This document shows positions 46,001-52,552 of a stretch of 64,000 nucleotides of DNA, one piece after another. Source of the DNA: Profundibacter sp033851955 (GTDB lineage: Bacteria > Pseudomonadota > Alphaproteobacteria > Rhodobacterales > Rhodobacteraceae); the NCBI GenBank assembly GCA_033851955.1, contig JAWSVK010000020.1:1-64000 (forward strand), given 5' to 3'. How positions within the stretch are numbered: the first letter of the stretch is position 1; each line of letters starts with the position of its first letter. The position numbers and the translations under genes were made by a program. The notes below the pieces were generated by a model. The model saw only the letters and a list, made by a program, of their open reading frames with translations. It was not told the DNA's origin and did no database searches.

Positions 46001-46047
46001 GCGGTTTTGTCGAGGAACCGGCCTGTGTTTGGGAGGCGTGTGCTCAT
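43036..46047 (-). CDS. soxA: Sarcosine oxidase subunit alpha
   Basis: 1003 residues from the ATG at 46045-46047. The open frame runs further upstream, but those residues are only the translated dispersed repeat. The N-terminal 2Fe-2S-like domain without iron (FKGDTLASALLAND) is followed by the dinucleotide-binding motif VVGGGVAGLQ (173-182), a central region, and a C-terminal GcvT-like tetrahydrofolate domain (VVGPNARKVLEKMGG; FSGELSYEIAVP). The enzyme converts sarcosine to glycine, passing the methyl carbon to tetrahydrofolate. Confidence 0.96.
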   Translation of the reverse strand: MSTRLPNTGRFLDKTAPATFTFNGQSLGGFKGDTLASALLANDQMLMGRSFKYHRARGVVASGAEEPNALVNMGEGARFEPNQRVTTTELFDGLTAKSQNHWPSLNFDVGVINNYVARFLPAGFYYKTFMYPRAAWKHVFEPIIRHSAGLGNAPKSRDADRYEHFYFFTDVLVVGGGVAGLQSALAAAQSGAKVLLLEQTANWGGRAPVDGAEIAGKPADDWVTETLAALQALPNVTIRARTMGAGVYDHGYALGYERITDHAPEMDAPRHRLWRIRAKQIITATGAIERPLSFAGNDIPGVMLAASVRDYLVNWGVAVGERTVVVTNNDDGYRTAITLHKAGLKVPAIIDARPKADGDLPNQARELGIPVQEGRGIAKVKGGKRVQGVAICLQDGDGGAREEIACDCVAMSGGWSPVVHLWSHCGGKLNWIEELAHFAPDPKRPPLGDNGEGFVVTSGAASGAMDTPDVLKDAHLAGKAAAKAAGFTPKRSQAAKAVATAEAAMAPVWIMPLKATPELKAKMWLDYQNDVKVSDVQLAAREGYESVEHTKRYTTLGMATDQGKLSNINGLAVLSDALNQKIPQTGTTTFRPPYTPISIGSIAGEARGEIFQPLRRTPMHAWHEEAGAYMEPVGQWRRPYCYPRGAETHDEAVAREVNNTRQALGLLDASTLGKIIVKGPDAGKFLDMLYTNMMSSLKPGRCRYGLMCSENGFLMDDGVVARIDEDTFLCHTTSGGADHTHAWMEEWLQTEWWDWKVYVANVTEQLAQVAVVGPNARKVLEKMGGMDVSREALTFMGWADGKIGGFDARVYRISFSGELSYEIAVPASQGRAFWDALHAAGAEFGAMAYGTEALHIMRAEKGFIMIGDETDGTVIPQDLGLHWAISKKKTDFLGKRAQLRSHMASAERWQLVGLETVDGSVLPDGAYALAEGMNANGQRNMQGRVTSSYHSPTLGHGIAMGLVLHGPDRMGEVINFGRTDGTLIPAKIVDAVFYDKEGEKQNV

Positions 46048-46079
46048 TTTGCAGCGCTTTCGCTTGAGGAGGTATTGGA

Positions 46080-46112
46080 GCCTCCGGCGGGGATATTTAA
46101 GGAACAAAAATG
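46080..46112 (+). repeat. Dispersed GGATATTT repeat, copy C
   Basis: It reads GCCTCCGGCGGG, GATATTTAAGG, then AACAAAAATG. It sits in the soxD-soxA intercistronic gap, oriented against the operon. The first half differs slightly from copies A, B, D and E (CTCCGGCGG instead of CTGCGGCGC). Confidence 0.75.
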
Positions 46113-46114
46113 TA

Positions 46115-46438
46115 TCATTTGTAGCCCTGCCATTCGGGGCGTTTTACTTTGATCTTTTTTATCAAGGCGGCTGGGGGCGTGAATGTCTGGGCGCTGTAGG
46201 TGCCGAAAACTTCGAGGCTCATGGTGCAGCGCGCGGCGTGGAACCATTTCCCGCAGCCGTTGACGTGGCGCCAACGCTCGAAATGCACCCCCTTGGGGTT
46301 TTTGCGCTGAAACAGGTAGAATTTCAGCTCGTCATCGGTGGAGCCTGTGGCGTGGCGGGTCAAATGGGCCTCGCCGCCGCCGTGCAGTTCAGTTTCTTCG
46401 GCTTTGACGCCGCAGTAGGGGCATTCAAGGATTAGCAT
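46115..46438 (-). CDS. soxD: Sarcosine oxidase subunit delta
   Basis: 107 residues from the ATG at 46436-46438. Zinc-binding cysteines ECPYC near the N-terminus (Cys6, Cys9) with His58 and Cys62 in RWRHVNGCGKWFH, matching the small zinc subunit of heterotetrameric sarcosine oxidase. Conserved SLEVFGTYSAQ follows. Second oxidase gene of the operon after soxB, separated from it only by a short ORF. Confidence 0.93.
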   Translation of the reverse strand: MLILECPYCGVKAEETELHGGGEAHLTRHATGSTDDELKFYLFQRKNPKGVHFERWRHVNGCGKWFHAARCTMSLEVFGTYSAQTFTPPAALIKKIKVKRPEWQGYK

Positions 46439-46661
46439 AACTACCCTCCGCACTTGAATAATCAAACTTATCCCATACATCGAATGCATGGGTTATCTTT
46501 TCGAATTCGCATTCCAATTGTTCTTTGTCTGGCCGTGGCTGACCAAAGATCCAATGCAAAGCAGCCCTACAATATCCAGTGACGCTCCAAAGCGTATCGT
46601 TGCCTCTAATGCGACCAAGATCGCCAAAATTCGTCATGAGCTGGAACAAATGAAGCCACAT
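46425..46661 (-). CDS. Small ORF inside the sox operon, unknown
   Basis: 78 residues, Trp-rich (LWSVTGYCRAALHWIFGQ) with an acidic second half (KEQLECEFEKITHAFDVWDKFDY). Its ATG overlaps the soxB stop (TGATG) and its stop overlaps the start of soxD by about 14 bases, so it is coupled to both. This is not part of the usual soxBDAG set. It is more A+T-rich than its neighbours. Coding status is supported by the overlaps only; no family is recognised. Confidence 0.45.
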   Translation of the reverse strand: MWLHLFQLMTNFGDLGRIRGNDTLWSVTGYCRAALHWIFGQPRPDKEQLECEFEKITHAFDVWDKFDYSSAEGSYANP

Positions 46662-47908
46662 CAGTGAGCCACCCCCGCCGCGACGCTTTCGTCGATGAAA
46701 CGGCCTTCGGCGAAACGGTTCAGCCCGAACTCGGCACTTAGCGGTCCCGGTGTGTCGTTGGCCACCAGATCGGCCATCGCCCAGCCGGACCCTGGGATGG
46801 ATTTAAACCCGCCCGTGCCCCAGCCGCCGTTGATGTAGCATCCGCCCAGTGGGGTTTTGGAAATGATCGGAGAGCGGTCGCCTGTCACATCGACAATCCC
46901 GCCCCATTGGCGCAGCATTTTCAGGCGCGAGACCATCGGGAAGGTCTCGACCAATGCGCGCACAGTTTCCTCGATATGGTGGAACGATCCGCGTTGGGTG
47001 TAGTTGTTATAGGCATCCGTGCCGCCGCCGATCACCATCTCGCCTTTGTCGGATTGCGAGATATAGCCGTGCACCGTGTTGGCCATGATCACCACATCAA
47101 GACAGGGTTTAATCGGCTCGGACACCAGTGCTTGCAAGGCGACGGATTCCATCGGCAGACGGAACCCCGCCATGCCCGCCAGATCGCCGGAATTGCCCGC
47201 CACCAGAAACGCCAGTTTCTTGCAGCCAATCGTGCCGCGCGAGGTTTCAACACCGGTGACTTGGCCGTCCGTTTGATTGACGCCAGTGACTTCGCATTTT
47301 TGAATGATGTCCATGCCCATGTCGGAACAGGCGCGGGCATAGGCCCATGCCACCGCATCGTGACGGGCCGTGCCTGCGCGCGCCTGCCAGAGCGCGCCCA
47401 ACACGGGGTAGCGCGGGCCGGAAATGTTGATAATCGGCGCAAGCTCCTTGACCCGCTCGGGCGAGATGAATTCAGTTTGCACGCCTTGAAACGCATTGGC
47501 TTGAGCGGTGCGCTGGAAGCCGCGAATTTCGGACTGGGTTTGGGCCAGCATCATCACGCCGCGCGGCGAAAACATCACGTTCATATTCAGGTCTTGCGAC
47601 ATGGTTTCGTATAGGCCACGGGCCTTTTCATAGATCGCCGCTGACGGGTCTTGCAGATAGTTGGAGCGGATAATGGTGGTGTTGCGGCCCGTGTTGCCGC
47701 CACCCAGCCAACCTTTTTCCAAGATCGCCACATTGGTGATGCCGAAATTCTTGCCCAGATAGTAAGCGGTGGCCAGGCCATGCCCACCTGCCCCAACGAT
47801 CACCACGTCATAGTGTTTTTTCGGCTCGGGCGCGCGCCATGCACGGCCCCAACCCTTGTGGTAACGCAGCGCCTCGCGGGCGACGGCAAATGCAGAATAA
47901 CGTCTCAT
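46661..47908 (-). CDS. soxB: Sarcosine oxidase subunit beta
   Basis: 415 residues from the ATG at 47906-47908, with AGGGGGA upstream; the longer open frame has no coding character. FAD-binding VIVGAGGHG (36-44), then EKGWLGGGNTGRNTTIIRSNY, typical of the SoxB/glycine oxidase family, and a C-terminal PLGGCYINGGWGTGGFKSIPG. It carries non-covalent FAD and covalently bound FMN and is the catalytic subunit. First gene of the operon. Confidence 0.96.
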   Translation of the reverse strand: MRRYSAFAVAREALRYHKGWGRAWRAPEPKKHYDVVIVGAGGHGLATAYYLGKNFGITNVAILEKGWLGGGNTGRNTTIIRSNYLQDPSAAIYEKARGLYETMSQDLNMNVMFSPRGVMMLAQTQSEIRGFQRTAQANAFQGVQTEFISPERVKELAPIINISGPRYPVLGALWQARAGTARHDAVAWAYARACSDMGMDIIQKCEVTGVNQTDGQVTGVETSRGTIGCKKLAFLVAGNSGDLAGMAGFRLPMESVALQALVSEPIKPCLDVVIMANTVHGYISQSDKGEMVIGGGTDAYNNYTQRGSFHHIEETVRALVETFPMVSRLKMLRQWGGIVDVTGDRSPIISKTPLGGCYINGGWGTGGFKSIPGSGWAMADLVANDTPGPLSAEFGLNRFAEGRFIDESVAAGVAH

Positions 47909-48131
47909 CAATCGAATCCCCCTGTGAGGGCGCTCCAGCCCTTGCACAATTGTTTTGATACAGATGCCGCGTTTAACCGCGCTCGCCTGCGGCACAATGT
48001 AGAAAATATACGACATATCGGTGCGCAAAGCGACCTGAACGTGATGTGATCTGCCTGCGGCGTAATCGCTCTTTTGCAAAGAGCTGTTTCGCGGTAGACG
48101 GGGGCAGGTTTTTATAGGCGAGAGAGACACC

Positions 48132-49352
48132 ATGTGGTTCTGGGTTATCATAGGTTTGCTGGTCCTGTTGATCATTTCGTTGATCGCATGGGCGTTGCTG
48201 CGCGGTCGCGATGCTGGCGAGGTTGCGGCCACGTTCGATGTGCAGGTTTACCGCGATCAACTGAGCGGCGTTGCGCGTGATTTGGAACGTGGCGTGGTCA
48301 CCCCTGAGGAGGCCGCCCGCATCAAGGTTGAGGTCTCGCGTCGCTTGTTGGACGCGGACAAGGCCGTTCAGGCCACAGCTGATGTGACCGGCGCGCCCAA
48401 GTTTGCCAGTTATGCGGCGATCGCGATGGTGACCATAACCTTGGTGAGCGGGGTTGGTGTGTATCAGCGGATCGGCCAGCCGGGCTACCCGGATTTACCG
48501 CTGAAATTGCGCATTGAAAACGCGCAAGAACACCGTCGTGCGAGGCCAAATCAAGCCGCGGTCGAAGCAACCATTCCGCCCATGATCGAAGAGGTGGAGC
48601 CCCGCCACAAAGCGCTGGTTGAAAGGCTGCGCGTAGCGGTTGCAGAACACCCTAACGATTTGAAAGGGCAGCATTTATTGGTGACAAATGAGGCCGCACT
48701 TGGCAATTACATTGCGGCTTATCAGGCCCAAATTAGGGTGATTGAGATTAAAGACACACATGTCCGAGCGAAGGACCTGTCCGAACTGGCTGAATGGATG
48801 ATCATCGCCGCCGGTGGCTATGTCTCACCCGAGGCCGAGAGCGCCTTGAAACGCGCGTTAGAGCGTGATCCGAATGACGGTAAGGCCCGGTATTATTCCG
48901 GCTTGATGTTTTACCAAAACGGGCGTCCTGATATGGCGTTCAAACTGTGGCGCCAATTGTTGGACCGCAGCGCCCCCAGTGATCCGTGGGTTGGGCCGAT
49001 ACGTGGCCAGATCGAGGATGCGGCGGCTTGGGCTGGGGTGAATTACACCCTGCCCGAAATGGCCCCTGCCCTTGCTGGTCCCGATGCTGATGCTCTGGCT
49101 GCGGCCTCAGACATGACGGTTGAAGAGCGCCAAGCGATGATCGGTGGTATGGTGGCGCAATTGTCCGAGCGTTTGGCATCTGAGGGCGGGTCGGCGCAGG
49201 AATGGGCGCAGCTAATCGGCGCGCTTGGGGTGTTGGGCGAGACGGACCGCGCACAAGCGATTTGGGCCGAGGCACAGAACGTGTTTGCAGCGGACACAAC
49301 TGCATTGGCGATGGTTCGGGCGGCAGCCCAAAAAGCGGGAGTTGCGCAATGA
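48132..49352 (+). CDS. ccmI: c-type cytochrome biogenesis protein CcmI
   Basis: 406 residues. Two transmembrane helices (about 2-24 and 92-112) flank a cytoplasmic loop with a leucine-zipper-like run (FDVQVYRDQLSGVARDLERG), and the C-terminal periplasmic part is TPR-like (ALKRALERDPNDGKARYYSGL). CcmI chaperones apocytochrome c to the CcmF/H ligation machine. It is separate from the ccmABCDG cluster 35 kb away and overlaps ruvX by 4 bases. RBS GGCGAGAGAG precedes the ATG. Confidence 0.92.
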   Translation: MWFWVIIGLLVLLIISLIAWALLRGRDAGEVAATFDVQVYRDQLSGVARDLERGVVTPEEAARIKVEVSRRLLDADKAVQATADVTGAPKFASYAAIAMVTITLVSGVGVYQRIGQPGYPDLPLKLRIENAQEHRRARPNQAAVEATIPPMIEEVEPRHKALVERLRVAVAEHPNDLKGQHLLVTNEAALGNYIAAYQAQIRVIEIKDTHVRAKDLSELAEWMIIAAGGYVSPEAESALKRALERDPNDGKARYYSGLMFYQNGRPDMAFKLWRQLLDRSAPSDPWVGPIRGQIEDAAAWAGVNYTLPEMAPALAGPDADALAAASDMTVEERQAMIGGMVAQLSERLASEGGSAQEWAQLIGALGVLGETDRAQAIWAEAQNVFAADTTALAMVRAAAQKAGVAQ

Positions 49353-49822
49353 TCTATGAAGACATGGAAGGTTTTGCCGCAGCCCTTGCGCCTATGCGCG
49401 CGGTCGCGGGGCTGGATCTAGGCGACAAAACCATTGGGGTGGCGGTGTCTGACAGCTTTTTGACGGTGGCAACCCCGTTGGAAACCGTTCGGCGCAAGAA
49501 ATTCGGCGTGGACGCGGCACGCTTGTTGGAAATCGCGGCGGATCGCGGGCTTGGCGGGTTCGTCTTGGGCTTGCCGCTGAACATGGACGGCAGCGAGGGA
49601 CCGCGCTGCCAATCGACCCGTGCTTTTGCGCGCAATCTGTCACAGCTAACGGAATTGCCCATAGGCTACTGGGACGAGCGCCTGTCCACCGTGGCCGCCG
49701 AACGGGCCTTGCTTGAGGCGGATACGTCCCGAAAACGTCGCGCCGAGGTCATTGACCACGTGGCGGCAGGGTATATCTTGCAAGGTGTGTTGGACCGTTT
49801 GGGGTATTTGAAACGTGGATGA
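49349..49822 (+). CDS. ruvX: Putative pre-16S rRNA nuclease / Holliday junction resolvase YqgF
   Basis: 157 residues from the ATG at 49349 (ATGA overlap with ccmI). RNase H-like fold motifs: VAGLDLGDKTIGVAVSD at the N-terminus, FVLGLPLNMDGSEGPRC in the middle, and WDERLSTVAAERALLEAD with HVAAGYILQGVLD at the end, all conserved in YqgF. It processes the 5' end of 16S rRNA in E. coli and has been described as a Holliday junction resolvase. Same operon as ccmI and DUF1289. Confidence 0.93.
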   Translation: MIYEDMEGFAAALAPMRAVAGLDLGDKTIGVAVSDSFLTVATPLETVRRKKFGVDAARLLEIAADRGLGGFVLGLPLNMDGSEGPRCQSTRAFARNLSQLTELPIGYWDERLSTVAAERALLEADTSRKRRAEVIDHVAAGYILQGVLDRLGYLKRG

Positions 49823-50045
49823 AATCTGGAAACGCGACGAGGTGCAATCGCCCTGTATCAACATCTGTGTGATCCACGCTGCGGCGCGATTGTGCACGGG
49901 CTGTTACCGCAGCATTGACGAAATTGCCCGCTGGTCGCGGATGGATTCTGAGGAGCGCCGTGAGGTGATTGGCGAGCTGCCCGAGCGGGCTGGCTTGGTG
50001 GTGAAACGCCGTGGTGGACGGGCGGCGCGGTTAAAGCGGACCTGA
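49815..50045 (+). CDS. DUF1289 small cysteine-rich protein
   Basis: 76 residues with the DUF1289 signature SPCINICVIHAAARLCTGCYRSIDEIARW, in which four cysteines in the pattern C-x3-C-x9-C-x2-C probably bind a metal. It overlaps ruvX by 8 bases. The family occurs widely in proteobacteria. A role is not established to my knowledge. Confidence 0.9.
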   Translation: MDEIWKRDEVQSPCINICVIHAAARLCTGCYRSIDEIARWSRMDSEERREVIGELPERAGLVVKRRGGRAARLKRT

Positions 50046-50157
50046 TGCGCTTCGGGGATATCGTCATCTAACCGCTGATTTTCAATTGAATCAGTAGCAC
50101 TATCTAGATTGTGGCTGATGGCCGATCGATAAGGACGACCAACTTGGAGATGCGCAA

Positions 50158-50625
50158 ATGACAGACGACGAACAAATGATCGCTTGGAACAATCTTGTTG
50201 GGAACGCCGATCACTCAAAATACGCTAAAGGCGACAAAAAGCGAGCTGCCGCAATCGTGTCGTACTATATGGGAAATGCGGGTCATGGAGGACTGAACTC
50301 TTTTCTAACGTATTCATATGATCTGGACACCCACGAAGTTCTTACCTCTCTCGAAGCGCTTGGGGCCTCAATTGCGGCTGCGGAATTGCGAACCGTCGTG
50401 TCCACGCTTGGCGATCCATTGGTTGCCTCCACCCAAGACGTGCGATGGGATAAACTTGATACCCTATGGATAGATGAATTAGACAAAATTGATTATTTAA
50501 GCGAAGACGCAGATCAGGATTTGATCGATGCTCTTACGCGTCATATTAAAGAGTTTAGCGAATTCTATCTCTCGATGCCTGCGGCGCAGGTATTTAAGAA
50601 AAGAAGATGGTGGAATTGGTTATAG
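50158..50625 (+). CDS. DUF4375-like (DMP19 family) protein with repeat-derived C-terminus
   Basis: 155 residues, starting after GGAGATG. The central segment (YYMGNAGHGGLNSFLTYSYDLDTHEV, ALEALGA) resembles the DMP19/DUF4375 pattern of a gly-rich N-G-G-F turn followed by an A-L-x-x-I/L-G-A helix. The last 16 codons (PAAQVFKKRRWWNWL) are simply the dispersed repeat copy D read through to a stop, so the native 3' end of the gene has been replaced. DMP19-type proteins include immunity-like and DNA-mimic proteins. Possibly a truncated gene. Confidence 0.5.
   Translation: MTDDEQMIAWNNLVGNADHSKYAKGDKKRAAAIVSYYMGNAGHGGLNSFLTYSYDLDTHEVLTSLEALGASIAAAELRTVVSTLGDPLVASTQDVRWDKLDTLWIDELDKIDYLSEDADQDLIDALTRHIKEFSEFYLSMPAAQVFKKRRWWNWL
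50577..50610 (+). repeat. Dispersed GGATATTT-type repeat, copy D
   Basis: It reads GCCTGCGGCGCAGGTATTTAAG followed by AAAAGAAGATGG. It lies inside the 3' end of the DUF4375-like ORF and directly before the TauE/SafE tail remnant. It is nearly identical to copy E, which is also followed by a TauE tail. Confidence 0.8.
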
Positions 50626-50908
50626 CCCAGCGGCTTTGCGCAACATGTTTAGCGCGACCAGCGTTAGGAAAAAAGCGAACACCCGTTTTAGGGGTTTTGG
50701 GTCCATGCCGTGGGCCAGCTTTACCCCGTAAGGCGCTGTGATCAGGGTCATGCTGATTGTGAGCACGAAGGCTGGCACATTCACGGCGCCAATGGTGTAG
50801 GGCGGGCGTGAAGCGTCGGGGATCGTGACCAGCAAAAACCCGATCACCGAGGGCACGGCGATCAACACGCCAAGGCCAGCGGCGGTGGCGACGGCGCGGT
50901 GGATCGGG
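50620..50908 (-). pseudogene. TauE/SafE 3'-end remnant, copy 1 (about 95 codons)
   Basis: It encodes PIHRAVATAAGLG through LNMLRKAAGL-stop, nearly identical in protein sequence to the C-terminus of the intact gene at 52553-53377. At DNA level it differs from it mainly at synonymous positions. Homology stops abruptly near 50908 in mid-gene, and no N-terminal half is present. It lies against the dispersed repeat copy D. Confidence 0.85.
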
Positions 50909-50985
50909 CCGCGCGACTGAAGCGGTAGGGATTTGATCTGGCGTCATTTTGGGCCAGATCAGTCGTCGATGATCGCAACACTGGA

Positions 50986-51615
50986 TTAGTACAGGCGTTT
51001 GTTCTCTTCGTTGGTGTGGTCGTCTTGGATTTCTTTGACCGTTTCAGTGGTCTCAACTGTTTCGGCCACCCATTCTGCCAATGTTGGGGTGCTTTTACGC
51101 GCAGGCCAATGATCAGGCTGCCAAAGCCGCGATCTGATGAATGATTTGGAGCAGTGCATAAAGGCCTCCTCCACATCGATCACCAGCGCTAGGAGCGGTT
51201 CTTTTCCTTTGATGGCATGTCGCTTGCTGATGGCCTTATCTTTGACGATCCGCGCCTTGCCTGCAACGCGTAACGTATCACCATGCCCAGGAACGATAAA
51301 CAACAGCGCGACGTTGGCGTCGTCAATAATGTTATGGAACCCGTCAACACGATGGTTGCCCAACCGGTCCGGAATAATCAGTGTTTTGTCATCAAAAACT
51401 TCGACAAAGCCTGCCGGGTCTCCTTTGGGTGAAACATCGATCAACCCTTGTGATGTTTTTGTGGCGACAATAACGAAGGGCGCAAATGAGATGAATTTAC
51501 GGGCCGCTTCGTTCAGATGATCCGTGTCTTTCAAGAATGTATTGGTGAAACCATCGGTGGGCAGCAATTCGCGCAGCCGTGCGACACTGGTGATCTGTTC
51601 ATCCACTTTAAGCAT
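50986..51615 (-). CDS. Pyridoxamine 5'-phosphate oxidase-like FMN-binding protein (MSMEG_1061/DR2398-type)
   Basis: 209 residues, with AAAAGGGG before the ATG. Split-barrel flavoprotein features: APFVIVATKTSQGLIDVSPKGDPAGFV, then LLFIVPGHGDTLRVAGKA and a C-terminal RSRLWQPDHWP. This subgroup is not PdxH; members bind FMN or F420 and usually reduce small molecules. It sits between two TauE-tail copies, so it may be a cargo gene brought in by recombination. Substrate unknown. Confidence 0.8.
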   Translation of the reverse strand: MLKVDEQITSVARLRELLPTDGFTNTFLKDTDHLNEAARKFISFAPFVIVATKTSQGLIDVSPKGDPAGFVEVFDDKTLIIPDRLGNHRVDGFHNIIDDANVALLFIVPGHGDTLRVAGKARIVKDKAISKRHAIKGKEPLLALVIDVEEAFMHCSKSFIRSRLWQPDHWPARKSTPTLAEWVAETVETTETVKEIQDDHTNEENKRLY

Positions 51616-51687
51616 GTAAGAGCCCCTTTTAAGACTTCACAAAAAACCCTAGGTCACCAATATCATTCACACAAGTAGTGTATTGCA

Positions 51688-51709
51688 GGCCTAACGCATG
51701 CCGTTAAGG
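51688..51709. other. Imperfect inverted repeat in the gap after the PNPOx gene
   Basis: GCCTAACG, a 5-base middle, then CGTTAAGGC form a near-perfect inverted repeat with one bulged base. It is the only structure I see in 51616-51752. It might be a hairpin or a binding site; no more can be said. Confidence 0.25.
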
Positions 51710-51752
51710 CTACGCTCACTGGAAAACGGCGTGAACAGACTCACGTGCACAA

Positions 51753-51786
51753 GCCTGCGGCGCAGGTATTTGGGAAAAGAAGAAAC
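51753..51786 (+). repeat. Dispersed GGATATTT-type repeat, copy E
   Basis: It reads GCCTGCGGCGCAGGTATTTGGG followed by AAAAGAAGAAAC. It is followed within 10 bases by the second TauE/SafE tail remnant, the same arrangement as copy D. Confidence 0.8.
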
Positions 51787-51794
51787 TGTAGTGG

Positions 51795-51852
51795 TTATAG
51801 CCCAGCCGCTTTGCGCAGCATGTTTAGGGCGACCAGCGTTAGGAAGAAGGCG
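51795..51852 (-). pseudogene. TauE/SafE 3'-end remnant, copy 2 (18 codons)
   Basis: It encodes AFFLTLVALNMLRKAAGL-stop, the last 18 residues of the TauE/SafE protein. Beyond it, a short segment resembling the far end of remnant copy 1 (GCGCG...AGCGGTAG) follows, so this looks like remnant 1 with an internal deletion. Confidence 0.75.
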
Positions 51853-51993
51853 GACAAGCGGCGCGGTTACAGCGGTAGATCCGCTTGATCACCCATGGCT
51901 ACAACCCATCCAACAATGTTTGATTAAATTGAATATCTATGGTCAATATCAACCCAAGAGAGTTGTTGATTATTCTAACCCGTAGGCCATTTG

Positions 51994-52446
51994 ATGAAAC
52001 TATTCATTTTTATCTCGCTCCTGTTAGTCCCATCTCTGGTGGCCGCGCAAGAGAGTGCTGTTGCTCCAAGTTCGGAATGTGCTGCGGTTCTTGCCGCGCC
52101 GCCGTTTGTGGACATACTAACCAGAAATGATCGCAATGATTTTGATGAACTCTCTCCTGTGAAGAGCGGGCGGGCGTTGCTGGGGCTCGAATGCAGTACC
52201 GATGAGCTCACTGAATTTTTCGTGGGTGCCGGGTGGGAATTTCTTGATTACAGAACGCGGCGAAGACCCGCTGGGCCTCTCAGATCGGGCGGCGGGCGCC
52301 CTGATTATTATTTCGATGCAGTGGCAGAATACTGTTTTAAACAACCAACGCTTTTCGGGATATTTGATTACAGATGCCGACCGATGGCTAGCGTTTTATT
52401 CTACAAAGGACGAATTTCTAACTTATATGTACATGTTTCCAAATAG
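51994..52446 (+). CDS. Small secreted protein, unknown
   Basis: 150 residues from the ATG at 51994. Signal peptide (cleavage after VAA, before QESAV), then a domain with five cysteines (SSECAAVL, LECSTDE, EYCFK, YRCRPM) and an aromatic stretch GAGWEFLDYRTRRRPAG, ending YVHVSK. It is probably a periplasmic folded domain with disulfides. No family recognised. The gene lies between TauE-tail remnant 2 and the intact TauE/SafE gene, i.e. in the scarred region. An overlapping frame at 52202-52453 is a shadow. Confidence 0.6.
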   Translation: MKLFIFISLLLVPSLVAAQESAVAPSSECAAVLAAPPFVDILTRNDRNDFDELSPVKSGRALLGLECSTDELTEFFVGAGWEFLDYRTRRRPAGPLRSGGGRPDYYFDAVAEYCFKQPTLFGIFDYRCRPMASVLFYKGRISNLYVHVSK

Positions 52447-52552
52447 GAATTAGAGAATGCCAATTTATATTGAATCACGCAGGATCACACGCCCACACTT
52501 AGGGGCGCTCTGGTTCATTGATTGCATTTTTTTGGCCACGGAAAAGTGAGGA

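Noticed and set aside
46048..46107. Apparent N-terminal extension of soxA encoding MFLKYPRRRLQYLL-type residues
   Set aside because: The extension is the translated dispersed repeat copy C; the true start with subunit alpha homology is MSTRLPNTG at 46047.
47909..48232. Longer open frame extending upstream of soxB to 48232
   Set aside because: The extension has no homology and overlaps the ccmI start on the other strand; SoxB begins at MRRYSAF with a good ribosome binding site.
52202..52453. Second open frame overlapping the small secreted protein gene at 51994
   Set aside because: Different frame over the same DNA, no signal peptide or ribosome binding site; a shadow of the 51994-52446 gene.
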